DNA of 64,000 nucleotides, taken from contig CM042152.1 in NCBI GenBank assembly GCA_023376005.1, positions 84,626,881 to 84,690,880 on the forward strand, given 5' to 3'. The translations under genes were made by a program, and so were the position numbers. Every line of letters begins with the position of its first letter. The first letter of the stretch is position 1. Shown piece after piece: positions 43,978 through 54,387 of this stretch. The DNA comes from Doryteuthis pealeii (lineage: Eukaryota > Mollusca > Cephalopoda > Myopsida > Loliginidae). Under the pieces are notes generated by a model. The model was not told the origin of the DNA. It saw only the letters and a program-made list of their open reading frames with translations, and did not search any database.

Positions 43978-44222
43978 TCCGCCCTGTCAGCTGCGGCGTT
44001 AGAATACAACGACTGCACCTCTGCTGAGAGGTAAGACTCCCTCAATGGGGTCACCTGTTGGCCGTGGGTGGTGACCCGTGATGCTTAAGGATAGAACCCA
44101 GGTTGAGCAGTCCATGATATGCAATACTCCAATTTGGCCCTTTCTTGATGAATCGACTGGTTACATCAAGCCCTAGCAACTATATGATTGCCCCAACCCT
44201 TTTTATCATATGGGTGCTAGAA
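43978..44222 (+). mobile_element. SINE family C, 5' part
   Basis: CCGCCCTGTCAGCTGCGGCG through GGGTGCTAGAAACTTATCC; it stops at the start of the hAT-element flank. Mirror at 55,910-56,160. Confidence 0.65.
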
Positions 44223-44254
44223 ACTTATCCTTTACTTCCTCTCTTGATCTATTG

Positions 44255-44725
44255 CAGTGGTTCCCAACCATTTTAGTACCATGCCCCACTTTTTTATCAC
44301 AAATTTCTTCATGTCCCCTTCCCGTTAATTGTTTAGTATGATATAACAATATCAGTTTTGAAGAAGTATAACATAAAAAATTTTATCTTTCAAATAAAAC
44401 TAAAGGATTTAACTTCAAATTTAATCAAATAAAATCCATTTTATAATGTGTATAATTGCGGGGGAGGGCAACAGATGAAGAATTGTAAAGTTAAACAAGT
44501 CAGGAGCCACGCATATAGCTGGTGCCAGATGCACGATAACATTAGTGGATGAACATTTGACTAGATTGCACAAGCTGTTGTGCTCAGCTAGGTTGTAATT
44601 ACAATTTTACCCTATAAATTTATAATTTTTACCCATATAGGGTAAAACTTTAAAAAAAAAAACAATGTTAATATTACTATATTTTTCATATTGCCCCCCC
44701 CATTGCCCCATGTTGGGAATTGCTG
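44255..44725. mobile_element. hAT-type MITE with 8-bp target duplication
   Basis: 471 bp with inverted ends CAGTGGTTCCCAACCATTTT and GCCCCATGTTGGGAATTGCTG (the last differs at a few positions). An exact 8-bp target duplication ATCTATTG lies at 44,247-44,254 and 44,726-44,733. CAGTGGTTCCC ends with 8-bp duplications are typical of hAT elements. No transposase. Mirror at 55,416-55,879. Confidence 0.85.
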
Positions 44726-44849
44726 ATCTATTGTCACTTGTTTTTTCATACTAGAAGTGTTAATACTGATGTCATTTGAATGCCTTTTCTATCAATTGAT
44801 GTAGCTTTCTATGTTATTAATCATTCATGGCCTTTTTACAGGACACTCT

Positions 44850-44851
44850 CT

Positions 44852-44892
<41 letters not shown>

Positions 44893-44908
44893 TTGTTGTT
44901 GTTGTTGA
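44850..44908 (+). repeat. Poly-T and (TTG)n
   Basis: About 37 T then (GTT)5. Mirror at 55,242-55,287 has about 30 A. Confidence 0.9.
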
Positions 44909-45088
44909 GACAAAACCTTTTAAGGCTTTCAGACCGTTTATAACTCAATGGCTACCCTTAATACTTTGAGTCATTAAATACTTTAGTCATTGGATAAAGG
45001 CTGATAGGTCAAACACTCCGCTTAATGATAATTTAGTACTAGGCTAGAATGTTTAGCCCTGAAATATTTCCTACTACCCCTCTCAAGG

Positions 45089-45318
45089 GGGCCAGTTTGG
45101 CTCAGTTGGTAGAGCATCCACCAAGGAACTGCAAGGTTCTGAGTTTGATACTGACCTTCACCAACTCGGTGCATGAGTAGCACAGCTTGGATCTGTGTGG
45201 TAAAGTTAGGGAGCTGAGGATAGGTGTGGTGCTCGACCTCAGATACAAAACTCTGGTCTAGCGCTAGTGAAAAGGATCAGTTCAACAACAAAGGAGTCTA
45301 TCTTGACTCTGTCAATTT
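45089..45318 (+). mobile_element. SINE family A
   Basis: GGCCAGTTTGGCTCAGTTGG (A box) and GGTTCTGAGTTTGATACTG (B box), body shortened near its end. Mirror at 54,837-55,062. Confidence 0.8.
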
Positions 45319-45487
45319 AAAAAAAAAATTTTATTTACCTCTGTCCCATAAGTAACATTTGCATATAAATTTCATACACTAGAGATAACTATTATTGGAT
45401 AGAGGTAGTATATCTTTGTATTTCATTTTTTTTCTTGATAGTTTGAAGAAATATTTTGAGCCATGCTTGTCTTACAAGACTTATTTG

Positions 45488-45765
45488 AGGCGTTTTTTGG
45501 TGTAATTGCTATCATCATAGGAAATGGACACATTTCAAAATCCTGGATGAGGCTGTTTGTATTTCATATAGCTCTAATACCCTTAGGAAAGCTATGAATC
45601 CAATTCTGCTCCCTCCACCTAAAGGTAAATAGTACGGAAGACTGGGTTCTTTAACCCTGTTATTGCAACCGGTCTAGGAGAAGGAAAACTCTGAATTTCA
45701 AACTTGTTAAACTCTGCTTAAAAATTGACTTTGACACATCCTGCTTGTGTGGAGGGGTTGGGTAA
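45488..45765 (+). mobile_element. tRNA-derived SINE, family B
   Basis: Diverged head (TTTTTGGTGTAATTGCTATC), a weak B box, full body and a GAGGGGTTGGGTAAATTA tail. Mirror at 54,388-54,668. Confidence 0.75.
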
Positions 45766-45830
45766 ATTATTTCTGTTATTCTGTTCCTTAGAATATTTCT
45801 GAATCACAATTTTAAATTGGCTGTTATTAT

Positions 45831-46218
45831 CAGGTCTGTGGACTTGGAACACAAAACCTTCAACTCCGACTATTTTGGCACCTCCGATTCCTCCTTATAT
45901 AATTCAATACCACGCGAATCATTTTCCTTCAATTCTTTTGTTCTCTGATTGCGTCTTGCCAACTGCCTATGGGGATGTTGAAGTCCTTCAGGTTTCTCTT
46001 GATATATATCTTATATAATTAATTCATAATAAATATAAAACCATCATTTAAAAAAAAAATAGACTATTTATAAAGAGTATGCACTGTATAAATTTACAGA
46101 TTAATCTAGGGCCATATAAAGTTTAAATTCAACAGGAGTCTGAATATAGTTTTACTGACTCTGGCTCTAGTGACTTCCTAATTACTTCACACTCCATGAC
46201 TCTGACTCTACAGCCCTG
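45831..46218. mobile_element. hAT-like MITE (CAGGGCTGTAGAGTC ends)
   Basis: CAGGTCTGTGGACTTGG at one end; the reverse complement of the other end is CAGGGCTGTAGAGTCAGAGT. The interior repeats CAACTCCGACT-type words. Such ends are common in hAT families. The flanking 8 bases are AT-rich and not an exact duplication. Mirror at 53,937-54,324. Confidence 0.65.
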
Positions 46219-46570
46219 ATTAATATATCCCCATACTCATGTTTTGCTTAGATAGAAATATTTTTTTTTGTATTTTGGGAAAATTATGTTTTTGAAAAAA
46301 CAAAAAATTACTCACTAGATAGCTTAAACAAAAACACTATTTTCTGTTGAATTATTTATTTAAATACAACCATTTTTTGTTTTTTTAAATTAAAAATTTA
46401 AAAAATTTTTTATTGATATACAAGTACAATAAAATATACTATATTGTTAATGTTTATATTTGTTTATACATACTTTGAAGAGAACATGAGATGAGATTGT
46501 ATATTTGTTAATTATGTATTTTTTATATCTATTTTCTATTAATATATATTTTTTTTTTTATTTATTTCAG
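46219..46570. other. Intron sequence before the ceramide synthase exon
   Basis: AT-rich; ends in the polypyrimidine tract and CAG of the exon at 46,571. No other feature. Confidence 0.6.
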
Positions 46571-46628
46571 TTGGCGATTTACATATTATTTAGTTATATC
46601 TATAGTTGGTATAAAGATTCTTTCTAAT
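46571..46628 (+). CDS. Ceramide synthase WRFTYYL exon, mirror copy (full 58 nt)
   Basis: Second copy of the same exon, in the left arm of palindrome 2. It has acceptor ...TTTATTTCAG, 58 nt of exon and donor GTAAGTATA. It starts with one base completing a split codon, then 19 open codons reading WRFTYYLVISIVGIKILSN, and ends in phase 0. A 58-nt exon followed by a 51-nt exon gives 36 residues from the tryptophan to the glutamine. As I recall, that matches the spacing from WRFTFYL to the end of the GYPIQ-type segment in animal ceramide synthases. No further certain exon lies between here and the palindrome centre. Read as a sequence it is intact; I interpret its position and orientation as part of a fold-back duplicate. 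Confidence 0.85.
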
Positions 46629-46852
46629 GTAAGTATATCTTTCTTAATTAAAATTTACCAATTTATTTTGCTATGAAATTAAGCCATTTCTTGACCTCTA
46701 CCAGTTAATAACTACCTGACCCCATCATGTTTTCTGTGACAGTTTCTCACACCCACTGTGAGAGTTCTTGTGATTGACAGCTTGTTGTCAGACCTGCATT
46801 GAAGAGCTAGGTACACTGGTGATGTGATTCCCCAACCTTGTTGACATGACCT

Positions 46853-47297
46853 GCAACACTCCACTTTGACCCTTACTTAGGCGAGACGGGCGTTCGGAGA
46901 GACCTCCAATTAATTGGCTGGTCACGTCAAGCCCTTGCACCTATATGATTGCCCCCTATGGCAAGCTCCCACTTTTTTTTTTTTTTTTTTTTTTTTTTGT
47001 GTGCGAGAAAGCGGTGGCTGAGGGTCTTCATGTCTTGGGAATGACATTAAACTCTATCTGATGGTGAGGTTCCAGTTCTGGAGGTCTGGGGAGTGTGGAG
47101 CACTCCTTCATCACCATTGCTCCCTGGTCCACTTTGACCCAGAGTGGTAGTACCTGTTTAGCGGTCCTGTCTATGGGTTAAATAGAAAGAATTGTCTTTA
47201 TAAAAAAAAATTGAGTATCCATTAAGAATGAATCTTTCAAAACTTTGTCGGCATTAAATGACCCACCGAGGTTGATATGCCACAAACCAAACCAATT
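46853..47297 (+). mobile_element. SINE family C
   Basis: Body from CACTCCACTTTGACCCTTAC to GTTGATATGCCACAAACCA, interrupted by a T run at 46,973-46,998. Mirror at 52,915-53,310. Confidence 0.7.
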
Positions 47298-47497
47298 GTT
47301 TCTAATGCATTGAAGCTGGCATTCAGATTTGCATACAGTTCATGATCCACTGATTTGAACACATTGCCCACCACCTATCTGTACTCGCATCCACTTTTTG
47401 GTCTACATAAATGTTCAGAAAGATTTCATGAATGCCAGTGGATGCAATTCACTGGTGCACCTTTGCTTTGTACATGCATCCAGGTCAGATGCATTTA

Positions 47498-47690
47498 CAG
47501 TTAAGTCACACTAAAATCATTGGTTACCAAATTTAAGCAGCGATGAGCCTGTTCAATACTTAATTGGGTGACCACCTAAGCAGCAGCAGGTATTGTAAGC
47601 AACATGAGTCCTTTGTTTATCCAAATGACTTGATTGGACATTAGATGATCTGAAAAGTGTTGATATGTTGTAAAACAAACAAACAACCTC
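47498..47690 (+). mobile_element. 5S rRNA-derived SINE (copy 1)
   Basis: GGTTACCAAATTTAAGCAGC...CCTGTTCAATACTTAATTGG...GTGACCACCTAAGCAGC...GGTATTGTAAGC follows the 5S rRNA internal promoter region in order: CGATCACCGAAGTTAAGC, the CTTGGATGGGTGACC box and GGTGCTGTAGGC. The tail is GTGTTGATATGTTGTAAAAC plus AAAC repeats. Not a functional 5S gene. Mirror at 52,608-52,790. Confidence 0.75.
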
Positions 47691-47731
47691 TCCAGGGGCT
47701 AATGTCCGAAGATACTACTTGTAGAGATTTC

Positions 47732-47925
47732 CACAGTCAAGTCACACTAAAAGCACTGGTTCCCACTTGATCATCGAAGTTAAGCACTGATGAATCTGTT
47801 CAATACTTAATTGGGTGACCATTTAAGCAATGGCAGGTACTGTAAGCAATGAGTTCTTTGTTCATCCAAATGACTTGATTTATGATCTGAAAAGGGTTGA
47901 TATGCGTAAAACAATACAACTAAAC
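47732..47925 (+). mobile_element. 5S rRNA-derived SINE (copy 2)
   Basis: The clearest 5S similarity: GATCATCGAAGTTAAGCACT, TACTTAATTGGGTGACC and GGTACTGTAAGC. The tail AAGGGTTGATATGCGTAAAA resembles the end of family C. Mirror at 52,375-52,565. Confidence 0.8.
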
Positions 47926-48169
47926 CAGGTTAGATGCTATTTTACCAGATATATGTTCAGCTGCTATCTGTAACAGGACAAAATAAATTATGGTTTATTA
48001 ATGGGAAGGTTCACACTCTACTGCCATACTATCAACATCTACCTCTTATGTTATGGGTTGATACAATAAAATAAGAAGCCTTACTTTTGGAGTGACCCTC
48101 ATGACACTACTTTTCAGCATGTTTCTTTTTTGTTCTTTTCTACTGACATCTTTTCTTCTTTCTGAGTCC

Positions 48170-48445
48170 TGGGTATGATGTTAAACTGCAACTTTTGGCA
48201 AGGTTCCTATTCTTGAGCTATGAGGTGTTTGTAGTACACATTCATTGCCATTACTCCCAGGTCTACTCTAACTTGGAGTGGTAGTATCTGTTAGGGTCCC
48301 ATCAATGGGTTAAACAGATAAAAAATGAGTTTTAAAATAAATGAGTTGAAAAGAAATTTGAATACCCAACAAGAATGAATAAAACAAAAACGTCTTCAGC
48401 ATAAAATAACCCAACAAGGGTTGATATGCTGTAAAATCCAACAAA
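48170..48445 (+). mobile_element. SINE family C, diverged 3' part
   Basis: CTGGGTATGATGTTAAACTG, GAGTGGTAGTATCTGTTAGG, AAGGGTTGATATGCTGTAAA. Mirror at 51,890-52,175. Confidence 0.6.
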
Positions 48446-48690
48446 CTTCTTTCTAGATGATGTATTTTTGCAAATAACCTATAAAATCTTTATATTCTTT
48501 GACCTCCAGGGCAGTGTATGCTTTCTTTTCGTATAATGTCTGAAAGTCAACAATTTGTCTCAAGTGCGAGATAAGAAGAAAAAATACTCATCAGTTTTAT
48601 ATCAAAAGATATACAGGTCATGTTGATTAGAACTCTGATTCAAAATGACAGTAACAATGACTTGTATTTAAAGAATGGATCAGAAATATA

Positions 48691-48775
48691 CTGGTTTTTT
48701 TTTTTTTGTTTTTTTGGAGGGGGTGGGGGCATAACCAAACAACCCCCTCCCCCCACAAAAAAAAACAAAAACAAA
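48691..48775. repeat. G-run/C-run hairpin
   Basis: GTTTTTTTGGAGGGGGTGGG pairs with CCCCTCCCCCCACAAAAAAA around a loop containing CATAACCAAAC. Mirror at 51,575-51,652. Confidence 0.6.
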
Positions 48776-48848
48776 AATTTATCATTATTTACACATCTTC
48801 ATTTTCCTCGTGTTTGTTCATGTTTCGGCCACTGCACCTTCAGACCTA

Positions 48849-49100
48849 GGGCCAGTTTAGCTCAGTTGGTAGAGTGTCCACCTGGGACCCACAAGGTTTT
48901 CGATACCGGCCCTCGTCAACTCTGAGTATGAGTTGCACAGGGATCTGTGCAGTAAAGTGAGGAGCTGATGGTAGGTGTGGTGCTCCGCCTCAGATGCCAA
49001 AACAATCTCCTTGGTCTAGTGCTAGTAAAAAGGGGATAGACTCCCTTGCTGTCTGGCTGATACTGACTTTAGGCCACATCATCAACTTTACTTTTACTTA
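48849..49100 (+). mobile_element. SINE family A, full length
   Basis: GGCCAGTTTAGCTCAGTTGG (A box), GGTTTTCGATACCGGCC (B box), then the full body to TGACTTTAGGCCACATCATC. Mirror at 51,280-51,513. Confidence 0.85.
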
Positions 49101-49397
49101 ATTACCCTCAGGCCTTCTTCAGGTGTTTTTTGTCAATAACAACACCAACTGATTGAGTAATGCAAAAATCATATATACTCTGGTAAAATTCAAGTCCACC
49201 ATTGGAAAAATATTTTCAGATATAGTGTTACGGATTTTCAGAAAAATATTTAAAAAAAACAAACAAAAAAACATTAAAATATATTACAGCACATAAAATT
49301 CACACAAGTCCACTAAAAATAATTAAAACTAAAAGCTTTATTTAAAGATATTTTTTCATCACTCATTATTCATGGCTTATGGTCAAGACATTTTGAA

Positions 49398-49495
49398 AGC
49401 ACTGGTTACCGTCAGATCACCAAAGTTAAGCAATGATAAGCCTGTGCATTACTTAAATGAGTAACAGGCTAAGCAAATCTTAGTAAATAACATCA
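49398..49495 (+). mobile_element. 5S rRNA-derived SINE (copy 3, diverged)
   Basis: AGCACTGGTTACCGTCAGAT, CACCAAAGTTAAGCAATG and GAGTAACAGGCTAAGC follow the 5S order; the tail is missing. Mirror at 50,915-51,022. Confidence 0.6.
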
Positions 49496-49834
49496 CTCAA
49501 ATTCATCTAATAGATTGTTACTTAATTTTGCATTTGGAAATATAGTGTTTCTATAAGTTTCTTAGATATTTTTACAACATATTGGGTGGATATAATCAAA
49601 TGTCTCAACAAATTACTATGTTAATTATATTTTTGTATTATTATTCCATCTGTTTCTATACTGTTGTTAATTGTCTGAATTGGGTTATGCTATTGTTTGA
49701 ACAATTATCACAGATGGTGTGATGTTTATCCTGGGCGGTAATAATTTAGTATGGTATGGGGAGGAGGTGCCTTTGTTAATGATATGGTATCTACCCTATG
49801 AGCTGATATAGAATTCTAATAACATCATAACAGG

Positions 49835-50136
49835 CCACTTAGAATACCCAGAACAAACTCCATGAAATACAAGAAGTTGTTGGAGAGTGGCCGACAGGCC
49901 ACAGAAGTATTAGAAGAGAAGTAATACTCGCCAGATTGCGTATTGGGCACACCCACATTACCCATTCGTACCTGTTAAAAGGGGAAGATGCCCCAGTGTG
50001 CCCAACATGCAAAGTACAACTTACAACCAAGCATATCCTTCTAAATTGTAGCAGACTTAAACATATCTGCGCCAATTACTATCAAGCAAGAAACCTGAGG
50101 GACATCTTTAAGAATGCAAACCTGAAAACATTCTAA
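49835..50136 (+). pseudogene. LINE ORF2 C-terminus (after RNase H), 5'-truncated
   Basis: Open frame ending at a stop, with ILARLRIGHTHITHSYLLKG, then a CPTCKVQLTTKHILLNC knuckle (CX2CX7HX4C). This is the end of ORF2 in non-LTR elements of the I/jockey group, where R-x-R-x-G-H-T-x-x-T-H follows the RNase H region. No reverse transcriptase is upstream, as expected for 5' truncation. A poly-A run (50,145-50,176) follows, so this looks like an ordinary dead-on-arrival insertion. Mirror at 50,312-50,610. Confidence 0.8.
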
Positions 50137-50181
50137 ATTTTATTTAAAAAAAAAAAAAAAAAGAAAAAAAAAAAAAGCAAC

Positions 50182-50276
50182 CTCTGTGGGTCATTTAATG
50201 CAAAAGGTTATTTGGGATTTCAGTCTTTAACGTAGTGTTCTAGGAGATATTTGGTTATGTTCTGTTATCTTGTTGA
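50182..50276. other. Centre spacer of palindrome 2
   Basis: About 95 unpaired bases between ...AAAAAGCAAC and GTTGCTTTTT.... It begins CTCTGTGGGTCATTTAATGC, resembling the 3' end of SINE family C in this window, and follows the poly-A tail of a LINE. No coding potential seen. Confidence 0.85.
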
Positions 50277-50311
50277 AAAGTTGCTTTTTTTTTTTTTATT
50301 TTTTTTTTTTT

Positions 50312-50610
50312 CTAAAAAAATTTGAAATGTTTCAGGTTTGCATTCTTAAAGATGCCAGGTTTTTGCTTGATAGTAATGGCGCAGATATGTTTAAGTCTGC
50401 TACAATTTAGAAGGATATGCTTGTTGTAAGTTGTCACTTTGCATGTTGGGCACACTGGGGCATCTCCCCTTTTAACAGGTAACGAATGGGTATGTGGTGT
50501 GCCCATACGCAATCTGGCCGAGTATACTTAAATACTTCTGTGGCCTGTCGGCCACTCTCAACAACTTCTTGTATTTATGGAGTTTGTTTGGTATTCAATG
50601 GCCTGTTATG
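50312..50610 (-). pseudogene. LINE ORF2 C-terminus, mirror copy
   Basis: Partner of 49,835-50,136 on the other side of the fold. The knuckle CPTCKV...KHILLNC and SRLKHICA are kept, but GHTHITH is altered and several indels occur. Confidence 0.75.
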
Positions 50611-50914
50611 AGTTATTAGAATTCTATATCAGCTCATAGGGTAGATACCATATCATTAACAAAGGCAATACATACTAATTATTACCGAGGATAAACATCA
50701 CACCATCTGTGATATTTTCAAACAATGCAATAACCCAATTCAGACAATTGAACAACAGTATAGAAACAGATGGAATAATAATACCAAAATTAAATTAACA
50801 TAGTAATTTGTTGAGACATTGATTATATCCACCCAATATCTTGTAAAAATATCTAAGAAACTTATAGAAACCTATATTCCAAATGCAAATTAAGTAACAA
50901 TCTATTAGATGATT

Positions 50915-51022
50915 TGAGTGATGTTATTTATAAGATTTGCTTAGCCTGTTACTCATTTAAGTATGCCGGCTTATGCATGCTTTAACTTTGGTGATCTGAC
51001 GGTGCTTCAAAATGTCTTGACA
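50915..51022 (-). mobile_element. 5S rRNA-derived SINE copy 3, mirror
   Basis: Partner of 49,398-49,495. Confidence 0.55.
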
Positions 51023-51279
51023 GATAGCATGATAATGAGGATGAAAAATATCTTTAAATAAGCTTTTAGTTTAATTTTTTTAGTGGACTTGTGTGAATTT
51101 TAATGTGCTGTAATATATTTTTAATGTTTTTTTGTTTGTTTTTTTTAAATATTTTTCTGAAATCCGTTATATCTGAAAATATTTTTCCAATGGTGGACTT
51201 GAAATTTTACCAGAGTAATATACTGATTTTTGCATTACTCACTCATTGGACAAAACACCTGAAGAAGGCCGAGGGTAAT

Positions 51280-51513
51280 TAAGTAAAAGTAAAGTTGATG
51301 ATGTGGCATAAAGTCATATCAGCAGACAGCAAGGGATCTATCCCCTTTTACTAGCATAACATAGGAGAATGTTTGGCATCTGAGGCGGAGCACAACCCTA
51401 CCATAGCTCCTCACTTTACTGCACGTCCTGTGCAATCATACTCAGGTGACGAGGCCGGTATGCGAAAACTTGTGGGTCCAGGTGGAACTCTACCACTAGG
51501 CTAAACTGGCCCT
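51280..51513 (-). mobile_element. SINE family A, mirror copy
   Basis: Partner of 48,849-49,100, with several small deletions. Confidence 0.75.
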
Positions 51514-51889
51514 AGCTGAGGTGCAGTGGCGAAACAGACAAACCGAGGAAATGAATGTGTAAATAAGATAAATTTGTTTTTGTTTTTTTTTTGTGGGGGG
51601 AGGGGGTTGTTTGGTTATGCCCACCCCCTCAAAAAAACAAAAAAAAAAACAGTATATTTTATCCGTTCTTTAAATACAGTCATTGTTTACTGTCATTTTT
51701 GAATCAGAGTTCTATCAAACATGACTGTTATCTTGATATAAACTGATGAGTATTTTTTCTTCTATCTCGACACATTGAGACAAATTGTTGATTTCAGACA
51801 TTATACGAAAAGAAAGCATCACGCCCTGGAGGTCCAAAGATTAAAGTTTAGTAGGTTAATTTGCAAAATACATCGTCTAGAAAGAAGTT

Positions 51890-52175
51890 TGTTGGATTTA
51901 CAGCATATCAACTTCGTTTGGTTATTTTATGCTGAAGACGTTTTTTGTTTTATTCTTCTTGTTGGGTATCAAATTTCTTTTCCAACTCATTTATTTTTAA
52001 AACTCATTTTTTATCTGTTTTAACCTTGATGGGACCTAACAGATACACACTCCAAGTTAGAGTAGACCTGGGAGTAAGGCAATGATGTGTAATACAACAC
52101 TCATAGTCAAGAATAGGAATTCGCAAAAGTTGCAGTTTTAACATATACCCAGGACTCGAAGAGAAAAAGATGTCA
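51890..52175 (-). mobile_element. SINE family C, diverged, mirror copy
   Basis: Partner of 48,170-48,445. Confidence 0.55.
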
Positions 52176-52374
52176 GTAGAAAAGAACAAAAAGAACTGCT
52201 GAAAAGTAGTGTCATGAGGGTCACTCAAAACGTAAAGGTCTTATTTTATTGTATAACCCATAACTATGGGTAGATGTTGATAGTATGGCAGTAGAGTGTG
52301 ATTCATTAATAAACATAATTTATTTTGTCCTGTTAAGATAGCAGCTGAACTATATCGGAAAATAGCATCTACTG

Positions 52375-52565
52375 GTTTAGTGTATTTTTTACGCATATCA
52401 ACCCTTTCAGATAAATATCAAGTCATTTGGATGAACAAGAACTCATTGCTTACAGTACTGCCATTGCTTAAATGGTTCCCCAATAAATATTGAACAGATT
52501 CATCAGTGCTTAACTTCGATGATCAAGTGGGAACAGTGTTTTTAGTGTGACTTGACTGTGAAATC
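52375..52565 (-). mobile_element. 5S rRNA-derived SINE copy 2, mirror
   Basis: Partner of 47,732-47,925. Confidence 0.75.
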
Positions 52566-52607
52566 TCTACAAGTAGTATCTTCGGACATTAGCCCCTGGA
52601 GAGGTTG

Positions 52608-52790
52608 TTTGTTTGTTTTACAACATATCAACACTTTTCAGATCATCTAATGTCCATTCAAGTCATTGGATAACAAAGGACTCATGTTGCTTACAAACTG
52701 CTGCTGCTTAGGTGGTCCCCCATTAAGTATTGAACAGGCTCATCGCTGCTTAATTTGGTAACCAATTGTAATTTGGCATTCATGACATCT
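52608..52790 (-). mobile_element. 5S rRNA-derived SINE copy 1, mirror
   Basis: Partner of 47,498-47,690. Confidence 0.7.
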
Positions 52791-52914
52791 TCTGAACATT
52801 ATGTAGACAAAAAGTGATGGCGAGTACAGATAGGGGTGGGCAATGTGTTCAAATCAGTGGATCATGAACTGGTATGCAAATCTGAATGCAGCTTCATGCA
52901 TTTAGAAACAAAAG

Positions 52915-53310
52915 TTTGGTTTGGGCATATCAACCTCGGTGGGGTCATTTAATGCCGACAAAGTTTTGAAGATTCATTCTTAATGGATACTCAATTTTTT
53001 TATAAAGAATTCTTTCTATTTAACCATAGACAGGACCGCTAAACAGGTACTACCACTCTGGTCAAAGTGGACCAGGGAGCAATGGTGATGAAGGAGTGCT
53101 CCACACTCCCCAGACCTCCAGAACTGGAAACCTCACCATCAGATAGAGTTTAATGTCATTCCAAGACATGAAGACCTCAGTCACCGCTTTCTCGCACACA
53201 AAAAAAAAAAAAAAAAAAAAAAAAGTGGGAGCTTGCCATAGGGGCAATCATATAGGTGCAAGGCTTGACGTGACCAGCCAATTAATTGGAGGTCTCTCCG
53301 AACGTCAAGT
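52915..53310 (-). mobile_element. SINE family C, mirror copy
   Basis: Partner of 46,853-47,297. Confidence 0.7.
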
Positions 53311-53529
53311 AAGTCAACAAGGTTGGGGAATCACATCACCAGTGTACCTAGCTCTTCAATGCAGGTCTGACAACAAGCTGTCAATCACAAGAACTCTCAC
53401 AGTGGGTGTGAGAAACTGTCACAGAAAACATGATGGGGTCAGGTAGTTATTAACTGGTAGAGGTCAAGAAATGGCTTAATTTCATAGCAAAATAAATTGG
53501 TAAATTTTAATTAAGAAAGATATACTTAC

Positions 53530-53586
53530 ATTAGAAAGAATCTTTATACCACTATAGATATAACTAAATAATATGTAAATCGCCAA
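53530..53586 (-). CDS. Ceramide synthase internal exon (WRFTYYL segment of TLC domain)
   Basis: Internal exon of a CERS/LASS/LAG1-type ceramide synthase, the ER membrane enzyme that N-acylates sphingoid bases. On the minus strand a pyrimidine-rich acceptor ending TTTATTTCAG precedes the exon and a donor GTAAGTATA follows it. This copy is 57 nt, one T short of its mirror at 46,571-46,628, which reads WRFTYYLVISIVGIKILSN after one split-codon base. The W-R-F-x-x-Y-L start is the conserved start of a TLC-domain membrane segment in ceramide synthases. I infer this copy is in the true genomic orientation, with the next exon at 17,475-17,524. The missing T is more likely a base-calling error than a mutation. 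Paralogue not assigned. Confidence 0.8.
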
Positions 53587-53936
53587 CTGAAATAAATAAA
53601 AAAAAAATATATATTAATAGAAAATAGATATAAAAAATACATAATTAACAAATATACAATCTCATCTCATGTTCTCTTCAAAGTATGTATAAACAAATAT
53701 AAACATTAACAATATAGTATATTTTATTGTACTTGTATATCAATAAAAATTTTTTTAAATTTTTAATTTAAAAAACAAAAAATGGTTGTATTTAAATAAA
53801 TAATTCAACAGAAAATAGTGTTTTTGTTTAAGCTATCTAGTGAGAATTTTTTTGTTTTTTTCAAAAACATAATTTTCCCAAAATACAAAAAAAATATTTC
53901 TATCTAAGCAAAACATGAGTATGGGGATATATTAAT

Positions 53937-54324
53937 CAGGGCTGTAGAGTCAGAGTCATGGAGTGTGAAGTAATTAGGAAGTCACTAGAGCCAGAGTCAG
54001 TAAAACTATATTCAGACTCCTGTTGAATTTAAACTTTATATGGCCCTAGATTAATCTGTAAATTTATACAGTGCATACTCTTTATAAATAGTCTATTTTT
54101 TTTTTAAATGATGGTTTTATATTTATTATGAATTAATTATATAAGATATATATCAAGAGAAACCTGAAGGACTTCAACATCCCCATAGGCAGTTGGCAAG
54201 ACGCAATCAGAGAACAAAAGAATTGAAGGAAAATGATTCGCGTGGTATTGAATTATATAAGGAGGAATCGGAGGTGCCAAAATAGTCGGAGTTGAAGGTT
54301 TTGTGTTCCAAGTCCACAGACCTG
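53937..54324. mobile_element. hAT-like MITE, mirror copy
   Basis: Partner of 45,831-46,218. Confidence 0.65.
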
Positions 54325-54387
54325 ATAATAACAGCCAATTTAAAATTGTGATTCAGAAATATTCTAAGGAACAGAATAACAGAAATA

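Larger units (their letters stand above)
36134..50181. repeat. Palindrome 2, left arm (probable fold-back duplicate)
   Basis: Recurs inverted at 50,277-64,000. Anchor pairs are 49,936 with 50,512, 44,255 with 55,879, 42,850 with 57,275, 38,088 with 62,045, and 36,140 with about 63,994. Coordinate sums run from 100,448 at the centre to about 100,130 outside. The right arm leaves the window still paired, so the left contig end at 32,964 should correspond to about 67.2 kb. Confidence 0.95.

Noticed and set aside
47732..47850. Possible 5S rRNA gene
   Set aside because: Too diverged, 5' third missing, and ends in a SINE tail.
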